DNA of 64,000 bases from Okapia johnstoni (GCA_024291935.2 JAGTYA010000025.1:7213501-7277500), one strand, 5' to 3'. Positions 40,711 through 52,062 are shown, counted from the first letter of the stretch. Notes: generated from the sequence alone by a model not told the origin. Made by a program: numbers and translations.

Positions 40711-41560
40711 CATTCTATTATTTCATCTTTATTTATTCGCTGCCAATCTCTTAAGGAAAATTCTTAGGGGAATTGCCAGCCCCTCAGAGAGATTTTCTCC
40801 ATTGTCCCTGTATAAGGCAACCTAGGGTAGATTCTTTCACTGTGCTGCATCCCAGCTGGAGGAGGTGCCGGGTAAGTGTTGAGTGAAGGGATGGAGGGGT
40901 TCACAAATGGACAAAGCCCCAAAGCATCACAGTGCTCCACCCAGCTCTGCTGCATGCTGAGGGTCAGGTCTCCCTCTGGATTCCTCTCGTGGGGTGAGCG
41001 GGTGGGCAGTCTGGTCACTGAAGCCTGGTTTCGGCTCTGAGCGCTTCTCCCTCTGCAGGAATGTCCCTGCATCGGCTCATGCTTCTAGAGGCCTCTCTCT
41101 CCTGCCAGGGCTGAGCCAGGGCCAGGTGGCAGCTGAATTAAAGCAACACCCCACAGCTAAGAATCCAAAAACTAATTAACCTCAGCCCATCAGACTCAGG
41201 GGAGGCCAATCTGGCCAGCGCTCTGATGGCAGGTGGCATTAATACCTAATGGTACATTCTAATTGCTATCTTTTCCCGAGTCCCTCCTGGTTCCCAAAGC
41301 ACTTTCAATCAGGCAGAGAGCACCACAGAGTGCCTCTGAGCCCTGGTCCCTGGGGGAAAGAGACCATGAGATAGAAAGCCACCCTACCAGGAGCTAACAG
41401 GTGAGCCAGACAGACGAGATCTAACATTCAGAGAAGAGCAAAGAGCTGAGCAGCCCAGGGCAACGGCAATGGCTGCTCCCACCTCCCGAAGCTGTCAGAA
41501 AAATTGGGGGTATGACATTCCTGGCATTCTGATGAGTGCATCTCAAGGCTCCTAACCAAC
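40711..41560. other. Unique sequence with AT-motif cluster
   Basis: No transposon recognised in about 850 bp. 41165-41270 has TAATTAAC (41173), ATTAATACCTAATGG (41238) and TCTAATTGCT (41258), homeodomain-type cores within otherwise GC-balanced DNA. This is the kind of composition seen in some conserved non-coding elements; conservation cannot be judged here. Confidence 0.35.
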
Positions 41561-41561
41561 C

Positions 41562-41766
41562 TTTGTTGTTTAATCACTCAGTCGTGTCTGACTCTTTGCA
41601 ACCCCGTGGACTGCAGCCCGCCAGCCTCCTCTGTCCAGGGGATTTCCCAGGCAAGAATACTGGAGGGGGTTGCCATGCCCTCCTTCAGGGGATCTTCCCA
41701 ACCCAGGGATCAAACCTAGGTCTCCTCTGTTGCAGGCAGATTCTTTCCCATCTGAGCCACCAGTGC
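41562..41766 (-). mobile_element. Bov-tA SINE
   Basis: Reversed full-length: 'gtttaatcactcagtcgtgt' to 'ccatctgagccaccagtgct'. Confidence 0.92.
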
Positions 41767-41769
41767 TCT

Positions 41770-42100
41770 AAGCATCTGAGATACAGTAGTGGAAAAAAGA
41801 AAAAGGCAGAGCTCTTATTCCAGTAGGGGGTGGGGCCACCCAGTTGCACACCTCCAGAAGGTGACGTTGCCCTGTCACACTGTAATCTGTGTAAACGGTG
41901 ACCTCAGGCCCTGTGCAGTGCACAGCCTGTGCAACAGGACACAGCTCTCCCATCGGAGGAGACAGATACAGGCAAGTACAGCACGTACCATGTTAGGTGG
42001 TGAGAAGTGCGGAAGAACACAAGGCAGAGAATACAGAGAGGGTGAGGGCCTGGGGCAGGCGTGGCCAGGAACAGGCTCACTGAGAAGATGACTGTATTAG
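41770..42100 (-). mobile_element. L2 LINE, first piece
   Basis: 'taagcatctgagatacagta', 'gagctcttattccagtaggg' and 'gtgagaagtgcggaagaaca' in reversed L2 order; resumes at 42520. Confidence 0.65.
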
Positions 42101-42104
42101 TCAG

Positions 42105-42515
42105 AATCTCAGCGGGGAACAGCTGGCACGGCAAGTGGGTCATTGGAGAAGAGTGAGCAGAGGGACTGGTTTCAACAATATGGGCAGGACGGAGGGAATC
42201 TACAGGGACAGTGGAGAGGGACTGCTGTCCGCTGAGGCTGGAAGGACAGGAGGCAGGACAGAGGACAGAGAGGAGGAAGGCTGTGTGCACACGGCCTGCA
42301 GCAGTCATCTGGGAGGGGAGCCTGGGAATAAATACCCAACCTCACTCCTCTCTTCCCTGATCATCGCCTTCTCACAGTTTCCTTCACAGAGAAAACCCAG
42401 TGGGAGCTGGAGGAGAAGGGACTCTATGGGTTCAGTCCCCACAGTCAGCACCTGGGGGACAGAGCAGGGCAGAAATGGGAGTGGAGTGGATCCAGGTGTT
42501 TAAAAGGAAGATACT
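42105..42515. mobile_element. Ancient insertion within the L2
   Basis: About 410 bp beginning 'gtcagaatctcagcgggg' separates two L2 pieces. It resembles a dispersed old mammalian repeat, not named with confidence. Confidence 0.4.
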
Positions 42516-42519
42516 CACA

Positions 42520-42940
42520 TATGAGCAGGGACCTGAAGGAAGCAAGGTCAAGGGGACACCTGGAGAAGAGCATTTTGGGCAGAGGACAGAGCATGGGCAA
42601 AGGCCTTGTGGTGGGTAAGGGGCTGGCATGTCTACGTGGCCACAGAGAGAGAAGAGTGCATGAAATCCCAAGACAACAGAGGGGTTGGGCAGCAGCTCCT
42701 AGATGCAGTGAGCAGCCCTGGAGGGTGGGGAGCAGAGGAAGGCATGCTCTGCCCTCGGTTTTGATAGCATCCCTCTGGCTCCATGCAGAGAGCAGGCAGA
42801 GTGGGGCAGAGTTGGAGGCCAGGAGAGCAGGGATGAGGCTGGGCGGTTGGCCCAGGTGAGAGGCATGGTTGCTGGCGCAGGGGTGGTGGGAGCGGAGGTT
42901 GTGACACAAGGTTGGATTCCAATTCTATGCTGCAGGTGGT
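42520..42940 (-). mobile_element. L2 LINE, second piece
   Basis: 'atgagcagggacctgaagga', 'gagcatgggcaaaggccttg' and 'tggaggccaggagagcaggg' continue reversed L2. Confidence 0.72.
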
Positions 42941-43139
42941 GGGATGGAGTTTTCTGACAGATTGGTTGTGGGTGAAGGAATGGGAGAAAAAGCACTTGTT
43001 ACCCCTGTTCATTTTCCTTCAACCACTTATTGATGGCCCATGAGCGTCCCTTCTAAGAGATTGCTTGAGGAAGGAGAACCTATGATATCTGCAAATTCTC
43101 TGTGAAGCCTCTGGGGATTATTGTTGGCTTTGTGCTGGG

Positions 43140-43395
43140 GATAGAGCATAATGATGGTGTTATGGTTCTGTTTAAAATGGAGGTGTCTCTTAGAGTTATG
43201 GTCTGAAATACTTGTTTATAAAAAAATGATAAGAAGGCTGAGATTTTCTCCATTGTAACACGGAAGCGGGTGAGGCTTTAGAGGAAATGAAATTTCCATT
43301 GAGATGGGCAATGGTTCATGGGTGTTGCGTTACACTCTGCTCTCTACTCTGGTGTAGCGTTAGTTTTTCCAAAATAAAAGATGTTTTTAAATCTC
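43140..43395 (+). mobile_element. Old L1-like 3' fragment
   Basis: 'gatggtgttatggttctgtt', 'gcaatggttcatgggtgttg' and 'tccaaaataaaagatgtttt' match a common old 3'-UTR-type repeat. Confidence 0.55.
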
Positions 43396-43500
43396 TTTTG
43401 TGGATCCGTGCGATGGAACTGTTCTGTCTTGACTGTGACCACCATGTGGCGGTGGTCACGTGGATCCATGTGTTGGATACATTTGCAAAAAACTGCTTCT

Positions 43501-43518
43501 ACACACACACACACACAC
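43501..43518. repeat. (AC)n microsatellite
   Basis: Nine AC units. Confidence 0.9.
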
Positions 43519-43724
43519 GAGTGTATGTAAAACTGGTGACATCTGAATAAGGTCAATGGATCGTGTCAATGGCAATATCCTGATAGTGATATTGTGCTAA
43601 AGTTATGAAAGATGTCGCCCCTGGGGGGAAATGGATGAAGGTTATATTGGACCTCCCCACAAGTATTTCTTACAATTGCTTGTGAATCAACAGTTAACTC
43701 TGAATCTAAAAAAGTTCAAGTCCC

Positions 43725-44430
43725 TTTAAAAGATTAGAGGTGAAAATTACCGTTGGTAAGGATGCAGAAATCAAAACCCTTTTGCACTATTGATTGAGAT
43801 GTAAAATGGTAAAAACACTGTTAACAGTAAGGCAATTCCTCAAAAATTTAAACACAGAATTACCGTATGATCCAAATATTCCACTTCTGGGTATATTTAA
43901 ATGAGTTGAAAATAGGAACGCGACGAGTTATTTGTACACCCATGTTCATAGCGGCATTATTCTGATAGCCAAAAGGTGGAAACAACTCAAATGTCCACTA
44001 GTAGGTGAATGGGTAAGTAACATGGGGTAAATCATACAATATAACATTATTCAGCCTTTAAAAGGAATGAAATTCTGACACATGCTACACCATGGATGAA
44101 CCCTGAAGACCCTAGGCTAAGTGAAATAAGTCAGGCACAGTAAGACAAGTATCATATGATTCTGCTTACATGAGGTCCCTAGAGTAGTTAAATCCATAGA
44201 GACAGAAAGCAGAAGGGTGGTTGCTGGGGGCTGGGAGAGAGAAGAATGGGGAGTTAGTGTTACACAGATCCTGCCTTTCAGTTTGGGTAGCTGAGACTGT
44301 TCTGGAGATGGATGGGTGGTAATGGTTGTACAACACTGCGGATACACTTAACGTTGTTCAACTGCACACTTAGAAATGACCAAGGTGGTAAATTTTATGT
44401 TATGTGTATTTACAACAGTAAAAGAGATTA
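43725..44430 (+). mobile_element. Old L1 (L1M-type) 3' end
   Basis: 'tgatccaaatattccacttc', 'agcggcattattctgatagc', 'aaatgtccactagtaggtga', 'ctaagtgaaataagtcaggc', 'aaggtggtaaattttatgtt'. About 700 bp of plus-strand ORF2 end and 3' UTR. Confidence 0.88.
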
Positions 44431-44754
44431 GATAAAAGCAGGTCTGTGATGTCTCAAAAAAGGTAAACATGGACTATAATCCATGTGACCAGCTTCCCTT
44501 ATCCCCTGTGCAGAATGACATCATCCAAGGCAGAGGAAAAACTACAGACAGACTCTGTCTCAGTACCTGTGTCTCCTTTTTGGTGCCATCAGAAGAATCC
44601 CGGGCAGGGTTCTTTCAGACAACAGTGATGTCCCCAGTATGGGAGTCCCTGAGACAGTGAGAAATCAGCCATCACATGATCAATGAACACGTGTGGGGAC
44701 AGCCATCTAAGGGATCAACAGGCTCTGATAACACACATGGGACCTGAGCAACTA

Positions 44755-45355
44755 GTTAACTCCTACGCACCCTTCAGAGCCCAGCTCCTAATGTCTCTTT
44801 CCCAAGGAAGTCTCCCCTGACTTCCTGGAGTAGATCTTGTGTCTCTATTTCAAAATCACCATGTATCCCAGTTTGCTCAGTATGGTCCCAGTTTATGCCA
44901 GTTGTTCGGGCATGTTTATTAGTAGCAATCACTTTCATCTCAAAGAGGTCCAGGTAAATCATATATTCACCCCACCTATTATAGACTGTCCAATTCTTTG
45001 TGATCCCATGGACTGTAGCCCACAAGACGACTCTGTCCATAGAATTTTCCAGGCAAGAATATTGGAGTGGGCTGCCATTTCCTCTTCCAGGGGATCTTCC
45101 CCACCCAGGGATCAAACCCATGTCTCTTGCATCTCCTGCCTTGGCAAGTGGCTTCTTAACCAACTGCGCCACCTGGGAAGCTTAGATTCTCTGAGCATCT
45201 CTTAATTGTGACTCAGACATCTTGTGATGTCCACCTCCTAGATGTGGTGTGACAGATTCTGAGGGCAGGGGCATGCCTGCCTTGTGCACTATTATAGCTA
45301 TAACACCTAGCACAGTGCTTTATGTTGAATACGAGCTCAACCAATATTGCTTGAA
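44755..45355 (+). mobile_element. L2 LINE 3' region, split by Bov-tA
   Basis: 'ccttcagagcccagctccta', 'aaggaagtctcccctgactt', and after the SINE 'gattctgagggcaggggcat', 'cacctagcacagtgctttat'. Confidence 0.75.
44975..45182 (-). mobile_element. Bov-tA SINE
   Basis: Reversed: 'tgtccaattctttgtgatcc' to 'ccaactgcgccacctgggaa'. Confidence 0.9.
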
Positions 45356-45760
45356 TGTCTTCATTATTTTGTGAGTATCTGCGGTGGCCCTGGAGCTGCC
45401 CCTTGAAGATTCCCTCCTGGGAAGAGTGTGTTTGACTGACAGCCTCCAGCTGGTGCCCCAGCTGCTCCCAGACAAAGTCTGCACCTGGTGGGGGTACCAG
45501 AGCTAGGCCTTCTCCTCCCAGTGGGGGCTCCTCTAGCAGCCAGTCTTTGCTCCAGGGCCCCCCTCAGCCTGGAGGGGTTTTCTCAATGCTGCCTGGCAGC
45601 CTGAGGCTCCTTCAGTCCAAGCCTCTTCTTCCCTCTCTCCTTTTTCAGGTGCCCCCCTGCCCAGCCTGCTCAGTCATCACTGAGTCAGCAGCTGGAGAAT
45701 ATGACCTCGGGCCAGTTCTCTTGTGCCTTCACAGATTTTTCTTTGCCATTTCTCTACTTG
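45356..45760. other. Apparently unique sequence
   Basis: GC-rich, no repeat recognised; open frames lack motifs. Confidence 0.45.
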
Positions 45761-45765
45761 CTGCT

Positions 45766-45935
45766 GCTGTGTAGTCGCTCAGCCATGTCTGACTCTTTGC
45801 GACCCCACTGACTGTAGCCCGCCTCCTCTGTCCATAGGCTTTCCCAGGCAAGAATACTGGAGTGGGTAGCCATTTCCTTCTCCAGGGGTCGAACCCATGT
45901 CTCCTGCATTGACAGGCAAATTCTTTAGCGCTTAC
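45766..45935 (-). mobile_element. Bov-tA SINE, internal deletion
   Basis: Reversed element lacking the 'gatcttcccgacccagg' segment between 'ctccagggg' and 'tcgaacccatg'. Confidence 0.9.
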
Positions 45936-46103
45936 TCTTGCCCAGCGAGCTCAGGAAAGTGTCTTCCTCTCCTTTTCTTTCTCTCTTTCTCTCACTTTCT
46001 CTTCTTCCCTATGGACTCAACCATTGATAGTTTCTCTCCAGCTCTTACTTTTTTTAACTGCCCTCTCCAAAAGTTAGCTTTATGAACATGAGTTTTTCCC
46101 ATG

Positions 46104-46325
46104 ATGCTTCCCTGGTGGCTCAGACGGTAAGGAACCTGCCTGCAATGCAGGAGACCTAAGTTGAATCCCTGGGTTGGGAAGGTCCCCTGGAGGAGGGCAT
46201 GGCAACCCATTCCAGTATTCTTGCCTAGAGAACTCAATGGACAGCACAGCCTTGTGGATTACAATCCATGGGGTCACCAAATGTCAGACATGACTGAGTG
46301 ACTAAATCTAAAACAACTAAGAGTA
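46104..46325 (+). mobile_element. Bov-tA SINE
   Basis: Forward full-length: 'gcttccctggtggctcagac' to 'catgactgagtgactaaatc'. Confidence 0.92.
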
Positions 46326-46489
46326 AAATATTAATAATGAGCAACATACAACTTGTGAAGCCCTTGAAAATATTCAGACACTGACATCAGCATCTTCACA
46401 AATGTCGAGGCTCCTCTAATTAAATCTGCTTTCCTCCAGCTGCAATATTCAAGATCAATTAAATAGATAAAGGGCATTGATTAAACAGG
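46326..46489. other. Unique sequence rich in homeodomain-type cores
   Basis: CTAATTAAAT (46415), ATCAATTAAAT (46454) with AGATAAAG and TTGATTAAAC (46478) in 80 bp, unlike its surroundings. Confidence 0.3.
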
Positions 46490-46640
46490 CGCTAGCTCTG
46501 CTGGTACACAAGCCTGGCTGCATGTCAGAATCCCCTGGAAGCTTTTTAAAAACAGCAATGCCCAGGCCCCACTCCAAGAGGTTTCGGATCTCATTGTTCG
46601 AAAATGAGGCCTGGGTGTCTGACTCCTGGGGCGGTTAGAA
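46490..46640 (+). mobile_element. MER5-like hAT fragment
   Basis: 'catgtcagaatcccctggaa', 'ttaaaaacagcaatgcccag', 'gccccactccaagaggtttc' and 'gaggcctgggtgtctgac' follow MER5-type sequence. Confidence 0.7.
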
Positions 46641-46699
46641 TGTGCAGCCAGGGTTAGAATCCATGTTGCAAGAAGTCTCACATGTGCTTAAGTAAAGTG

Positions 46700-46830
46700 G
46701 GTCAGATGAGCACTACTAGCCCATTGTGGAAATGAGGAACCTGGGGCTCAGGGACCTGGAGAAAGTAGAAGCCACAAGTCCTAGGCCAGTGGTCGGGGGC
46801 AGCGGCAGCCTGGACCTGAGACAGAGGAGG
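46700..46830 (-). mobile_element. MIR fragment
   Basis: 'tagcccattgtggaaatgag', 'gaacctggggctcagggacc' then 'cctaggccagtgg'. Degraded reversed MIR. Confidence 0.6.
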
Positions 46831-47284
46831 GGAGGAGCTTCCATTCTTTACCGTAAGACTCGAGGTTCTGTTTTGTTTTGTTCTCTTAACAAACACGCAC
46901 ATCCTGAAACAGTTATTTACAGCCACCCCTAAGGTCAGAATCTTATTGTCATGGATGTGATTGCAGAGGCCAGCACAGAGCTTGGGCCAAAATTTGAAGC
47001 TTCACATAGGTTTGCTGAAGGACTGTTTAGATATATGGCAGACTGGGCAGATGAATAGTTGGACAGAGAGACAGACATGAGTGGGTGGTGTTAAGCAGAT
47101 AAATGATTATAAACGGATAGATGGGCAGTTGAGTGAATGGATGGATAGATGGAAGCGCACATGCAACAATAAATGTGTCTACACTCTGCCTTGTGTCACA
47201 AAGGATCTGATATACTTAAAAGGATTTGACATACTTAAAAGGACTTGAGATACTTACAGTAAAACTAAAAAAATAAAATTTGAG
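46831..47284. other. Unassigned, with GATG/GATA low-complexity tract
   Basis: 47040-47160 is a degenerate gatg/gata-rich stretch; the rest is unassigned. Confidence 0.5.
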
Positions 47285-47849
47285 CACCCTCTCTGGACCT
47301 GACTCTGCTCTAGACATTAGAACGCCTCCGTGAACAAGAGGCAAAGACTCTCCCCTTGTGAACCTTACATATTAGCAGCATGAGTCAGACAATGAGCAGT
47401 AAAGATAAATGAGAAATTTACAGAGTATGTTAGAAGGTGGAGAGCTATTGGTGAGAGAAAAGGGCAGGAAAAGGGGGACTGGAAAAGCCAGAGAGGCAGA
47501 GCTGGGACGCAGTTCTAAATGGGGAGGTCAGGGAAGGCCTCTTGGAGGAGGTGACCCTTGAGCAAAGAGGGAAGGAGGCAAGGGAGGGAGCCTTGCAGAG
47601 ATCTAGCGGTAGGGGAAAGGCCTGGGCAAAGATTCTGGGTGGCAGCGTGCCTGCTGAGTGTGAAAGATTGTATCGGAGGCCAAGTAGCTGGATCAGAGGG
47701 AGTGAAGGGGAGTGTAGAAGGGGATCAGAGGTAACGGGTATCCAGGTCACACAGGGCCTTACACGTGATGTAAGGCAAATTTTTGGCAAATTTTTACTGA
47801 GTAACATGGGAGTGCTTGGAGGGTGTTGGGCAGGGAAGGGATGTGATCT
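47285..47849 (-). mobile_element. L2 LINE, piece 1 of 3
   Basis: 'gaacgcctccgtgaacaaga', 'cagggaaggcctcttggagg', 'gggaaaggcctgggcaaaga', 'ggatgtgatctggcttagg'. Reversed L2. Confidence 0.82.
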
Positions 47850-47861
47850 GGCTTAGGTTTT

Positions 47862-48014
47862 ATTTATTTTAGTTTTTAAAGAGATGTAATAAGGACATTT
47901 AGTAGGGAATCTCATTAAAAATAAAAAAAATTCAAATGGAATTCAGCCCTGCAAGGGTTCACATGCTGTGACTATCTCTAATGCTATTTAGTAAAAAAAA
48001 AAAAAAAAAATACC
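47862..48014 (+). mobile_element. Orphan retroposed sequence with A18 tail
   Basis: About 150 bp ending in A18 (47993-48010), bracketed by GGCTTAGGTTTT (47850-47861) and GGCTTAGATTTT (48015-48026) where L2 should have the motif once. The body is not a SINE or LINE end that I recognise, so it may be a truncated retropseudogene. Confidence 0.65.
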
Positions 48015-48026
48015 GGCTTAGATTTT

Positions 48027-48840
48027 AAAAGGACCCCTCTGGCCACCCAGCTATAAATCAGCAGGCTTTAGGAGGTCAGGGTAGAGATAGATCAGTGAGA
48101 AGTCCTCTAGCTAAGGGGATGGGAGCTCCCACCAGGATGGTGACCCCCAAAGAGATGAGAGTTGGTTGGAGTCTGGATATATCCTGAAGGGAGACCCAAC
48201 AGGAGTTCATGGCAGTGTGGATACTGGTGTGAGAGAAAGAGGGAAATCAAGTTTGAGGCTGGGGTTTGGGCCTGAGTAACTGCAGGAAGCGAGTTGCCAT
48301 CAAGCTACAAGGGGAAAGCTGAAGTCAGATCAAGGTTTTGGTGGGGTGGGGCTGGGGGGGTCAACACAGAGTTTGGTTTGGGACATGTGGGTTTTATGTG
48401 CATTGGATACCCAGGGCAGGTAGCAGGTAGGCGTTCGATGAGAGCTGGAATTGAGGGGCGGTCTAGGTTGGAGATATAAATGTGGAGTCACCGACATGTG
48501 AGTGGTATTTAAAGTGCTGAGATCAGGGGAGATTACCGAGAAAGTGACACAGAGAAGAGACAAGGATCAAGGACTGAGCCCCTGGGTCGCCTGGATATTA
48601 AGAGGTTACAAAAGAAGAGAACCAGTGGAGGAGAGTGAGAAGGTGACAACCAGGACAGCTTGGGGTCCAGACATCAAGGAAAGAAGCGAGCAGCCAACGG
48701 GGCCCAACCACGCAGGCGGCAGGGACGGAGCTGACCGTCGGGTTTGTCACGAGGAGGCCCCTGGCGGTCTTGACGCGGGGGGTCGTCTATGGAGTAGCAG
48801 CATGATTGGAACAGGTTTAAGAAAATTGGGAGGGAGGCGC
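48027..48840 (-). mobile_element. L2 LINE, piece 2 of 3
   Basis: 'aaggacccctctggccaccc', 'gtttgggacatgtgggtttt', 'tggagtcaccgacatgtgag', 'aggactgagcccctgggtcg'. Reversed L2, unusually long for this family in a mammal. Confidence 0.82.
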
Positions 48841-48844
48841 CGAC

Positions 48845-49430
48845 TAAAAAATGAGTCTACAGCCTGAAAGTAGAGAGTGTTTTATTCAGTGGGAAGATCT
48901 TAGGACTTCAAGCCCAGGAGACAGCACCTCAAGGAGCCCTGGGAGACTGCTCCGAGGAGGCAGGGGAAGGAGTCAGGATATATAGAAGCTTGTAACAAAG
49001 GAGGGCAGGCAGTCTGAACATCAAAGATTATTGTTAATTAAGGAAAACCAGATATCTTGTCCATGTATGGGAAGATGCAAGAGTCTGGGGATTATTGAAG
49101 TCATCCCTTTCATATGCGTCTCAGCTATCTGGGACCAGCATCCTGTTTTTTGATTTTTCAGTCCACCCCCCTACCCCAGCTCCTCAGCAATCACTGGCGG
49201 TGGTGGGTGGGGGTGGGGGGGGGTGGGGGGAGGTGGCATCTGCTGGATCACAGGCTTTGTTTTCCCTTTTGGGAGCCCTCATTCACATTTGGAGGGCCGA
49301 AATCTCTGATGGCTATTACATCCTTGTTTGTTGATACGGCAAGAGGCATTTCCTTTCACAGAGGAACTGGAAAGACTGAGGATGGAGAGCACCTTTGAAG
49401 AGGAGAGTGTGGAAGTTAGTTGGTTTAGGG
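48845..49430 (-). mobile_element. Possible LTR or LTR-derived block
   Basis: An unassigned 0.6-kb block separating L2 from a MaLR-like LTR. A reversed AATAAA-type signal ('gtgttttattcagtggg', 48887) suggests an LTR on the minus strand, but the ends are not defined and the family is not recognised. A G-rich run lies at 49197-49235. Confidence 0.35.
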
Positions 49431-49439
49431 CTCCCAGTG

Positions 49440-50490
49440 ACCTTGCCTCCTGCTATTCAAGTCCTGGTGTAGCCCTTACCCTTACAACTAGGCTCTCCCT
49501 GTGATTGGCTCTAACCAATAGAATGTGGCAAAAGCTGCACCGGGCCAGTTCCAGGCCTAGGCCTTAAGGAGGCCTGGCAGCTTTTGCACTTTTGGAACCA
49601 GGCCACTATACTCTAAAATGCCCAAGTCACATGGGCTGGCCATCTGGATAAGAGAATGGAGGCCTTGGGCTCTACAGGCCAGACTGAGATCCAGCCAACA
49701 GCTATCACCAGCCATGGACCTTGTGACGTCCTAGCCCAGTGAAGCCTACAGCCCCAACTGATACAATGTGAAACCAAATAACCACCCATCTAAGCCCCTT
49801 CCACCCACCAAACGGTTGTTGTTCATTTGCTCAGTCATGTCCAACTCTTTGCAACCCCATGGACTGCAGCATGCCAGGCTTCCCTGTCCTTCACCACCTC
49901 CAAGTTTGCTCAAATGCATGCTCATTGAGTCAGTGATGCCATCCAACCATCTCATCCTCTGTCACCCCCTTCTCCCCCTGCCTTCAATCTTTCCCAGTAT
50001 CAGGATCTTTTCCAGTGAGTCAGCTCTTCTCATCATGTGGCCAATGTATTGGAGCTTCAGCTTTAGCATCAGTCCTTCCAATGGGTATTCAGGACTGATC
50101 TCCTTTAGGATGGACTGGTTTGATCTCCTTGCAGTCCCAGGGACTCTCAAGAGTCTTCTCCAGCACCACAGTTCGAAAACATCAGTTCTTCCGCACTCAG
50201 CCTTCTTTATGGTCCAATTCTCATATCTGTACATGACTATTGGAAAAACCATAGCTTTGACTAAACAGACCTTTGTCATCAAAGTAATGTTTCTATATTT
50301 TAATATACTATCTAGGTTTGTCATAGCTTTCCTTCTAAAGACCAAGTGTCTTTTAATTTCATGGCTGCAGTTACCAGCTGCAGTGATTTTGGAGCCCAAG
50401 AAAATAAAACTGATGAGATAATAAAATGGTGATGGTTTGAAAGCCACTAAGTTGGGGTGGACTGTTACACAGCAATAACTAACCCAACAG
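49440..50490 (+). mobile_element. MaLR/MLT-like LTR, split by BovB
   Basis: 'ctaaccaatagaatgtggca', 'gcctaggccttaaggaggcc', and beyond the BovB 'tttgaaagccactaagttgg' and 'ttacacagcaataactaacc'. This is the order of old mammalian MLT-type LTRs. Confidence 0.65.
49812..50410 (-). mobile_element. BovB LINE 3' fragment
   Basis: Reversed BovB 3' end ('gctcagtcatgtccaactct' to 'ttggagcccaagaaaataaa'). The long frames on both strands here are BovB remnants and their antisense shadows. Confidence 0.93.
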
Positions 50491-50499
50491 GGAGACATG

Positions 50500-50870
50500 A
50501 AGGTGTAGCTGGAAGGGGAAGAGGAGTCAGGATTGTTTCGCTGTTGTTGTTTTAAGGATGGGGAAATAACGGTGTGTTTGTATGCTTAGGAGGATGATCC
50601 ACAGGAGATTAAAAATGATGCTATGAAAGAAGAGAGAGGGTTGCTGGAGAGACGTCCTTGAGCAGAGAAAGGGAGTGGGGTCCAACGCACAACACAGATG
50701 TGTAAGAGTCAGGTCAGCTCACCTGTGGCAGTGGGTAGGCAGGATGAGAAAGGGGTGGAGAGGCTGGTGGGTCTGTGGACGTTCTGACTGCCTTGATGTG
50801 CTCAGTGAACAGGAAGCCCAGAATGGGGACTGGGGAGGAGGCACAGAAACATTCAGAGAGCCAAGGAGTG
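50500..50870 (-). mobile_element. L2 LINE, piece 3 of 3
   Basis: 'ttttaaggatggggaaataa', 'tgtttgtatgcttaggagga', 'gagcagagaaagggagtggg' continue the reversed L2 interrupted at 48840. Confidence 0.65.
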
Positions 50871-51880
50871 AATGAATGAGGAGGTCGAGTCCAACTGCCA
50901 GGCAGCGCTGAGGGCTCTCTTAACATTCAAGGTCATGAGTTGAACGCGAGCATAGCCAGAGCGCTTGCTGTTCTCCAGCTTGGTCCAGCAGCAGCTGCGC
51001 GGGTGTGGAGGCCAGGGTGGCTGAGAGTGGGACACGGCCAGAGTTGGCGGCTTGGCCAAGTGAGCGAGGAAACAAAGGCCTGAGGAACAGGAAGCTCAGG
51101 TCAGAAAGCTCAAGACCAGGGCCGCAATGGGAAAGCAGACCACGGAGGGGGAGGGAAGGAAGAAGGAAAGTGAGAAGGGAACACACTTGTGTTTTGGATC
51201 CGTGTTACCAGGTGATTGCACCGAAGCGTGGATGGGTTGCGCATCACGCCCAGGTAACATTTTGATGGAAGGGCAGGCAGGGGGCCAGGAGGGTGCCGGG
51301 AGCCTGGGGAAGGTGTGGAGGTGACAGCTGACGCACCTGCCCCCACCCCGCCTTGAGACAAACAGGCTCCTTTGTAATTTGGTTTCTGTTGTATTTACCC
51401 TCGCACAGAGGCTCTGTCCCTCCCCTACTTCTCCCTCCGGCTTCCGAACCTCCTCCTCCCAGGTTTCAGAGCTGAAAGCTCCTCAGAGGAGAACGGGCCG
51501 CCTCCCGGGAGCCTTCTCTCCCCAGAACCTCCTGAACAGCCAAGTCCAGAGAGCAGAGGCGAGCAGCAGTCCTGGCATCTTGGCAGCCGGAGAGCCAGCC
51601 TTGGCTTCCAGGCTGAGAAAGCAAGGTGGTCTGGCCACACAAAGCCCAGACCTGTTGACCCCTCACCACAGGCACACCTCAGGATTCTGGGAAGAAAGCC
51701 AGACCCCATCAGGAGACGGGCGCCCCCCACAAGCTCCACACCTTTCTGTGTGTCCACCCAGCCATCAGCTGCCCTCCTGTTCCCAGCAGAATCATCTATT
51801 AAAAAATGCAGATGACAGGGCCCCTACCCCAAGTTGGCAGTAGTATCTAGGGAAGCTTATTTCCTTCAAATTCCCCTGGG
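50871..51880. other. Apparently unique GC-rich sequence
   Basis: Long overlapping frames exist on both strands (51379-51843 plus, 51425-51757 minus) but neither has a domain. A possible MER5-like scrap is at 51795-51830. Confidence 0.45.
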
Positions 51881-51881
51881 G

Positions 51882-52062
51882 TGCCTGCAATGTGGGAGAC
51901 CCAGGTTCGATCCCTGAGTTGGGAAGATCCCCCGGAGAAGGGAATGGCTCCCCACTCCTGTATTCTTGCCTGGAGAATCCCATGGACAGAGGAGCTTAGT
52001 GGGCTACAGTCCAGGGGGTCACAAAGGGTCGGATACGACTGAGCAACTAACACTTTCCCTTT
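51882..52062 (+). mobile_element. Bov-tA SINE, 5'-truncated
   Basis: Starts mid-head at 'tgcctgcaatgtgggagacc' and ends 'ctgagcaactaacactttcc'. Confidence 0.92.

Noticed and set aside
42445..42909. 154-aa minus-strand frame
   Set aside because: Antisense of an L2 remnant with competing open frames on both strands; low-complexity composition, no domain.
49768..50421. 217-aa plus-strand frame, one of the longest in the window
   Set aside because: Mostly the antisense strand of a BovB fragment; no independent protein family.
51379..51843. 154-aa plus-strand frame in unique DNA
   Set aside because: No recognisable domain, no splice context, and a 110-aa rival on the other strand; GC-rich DNA gives such frames by chance.
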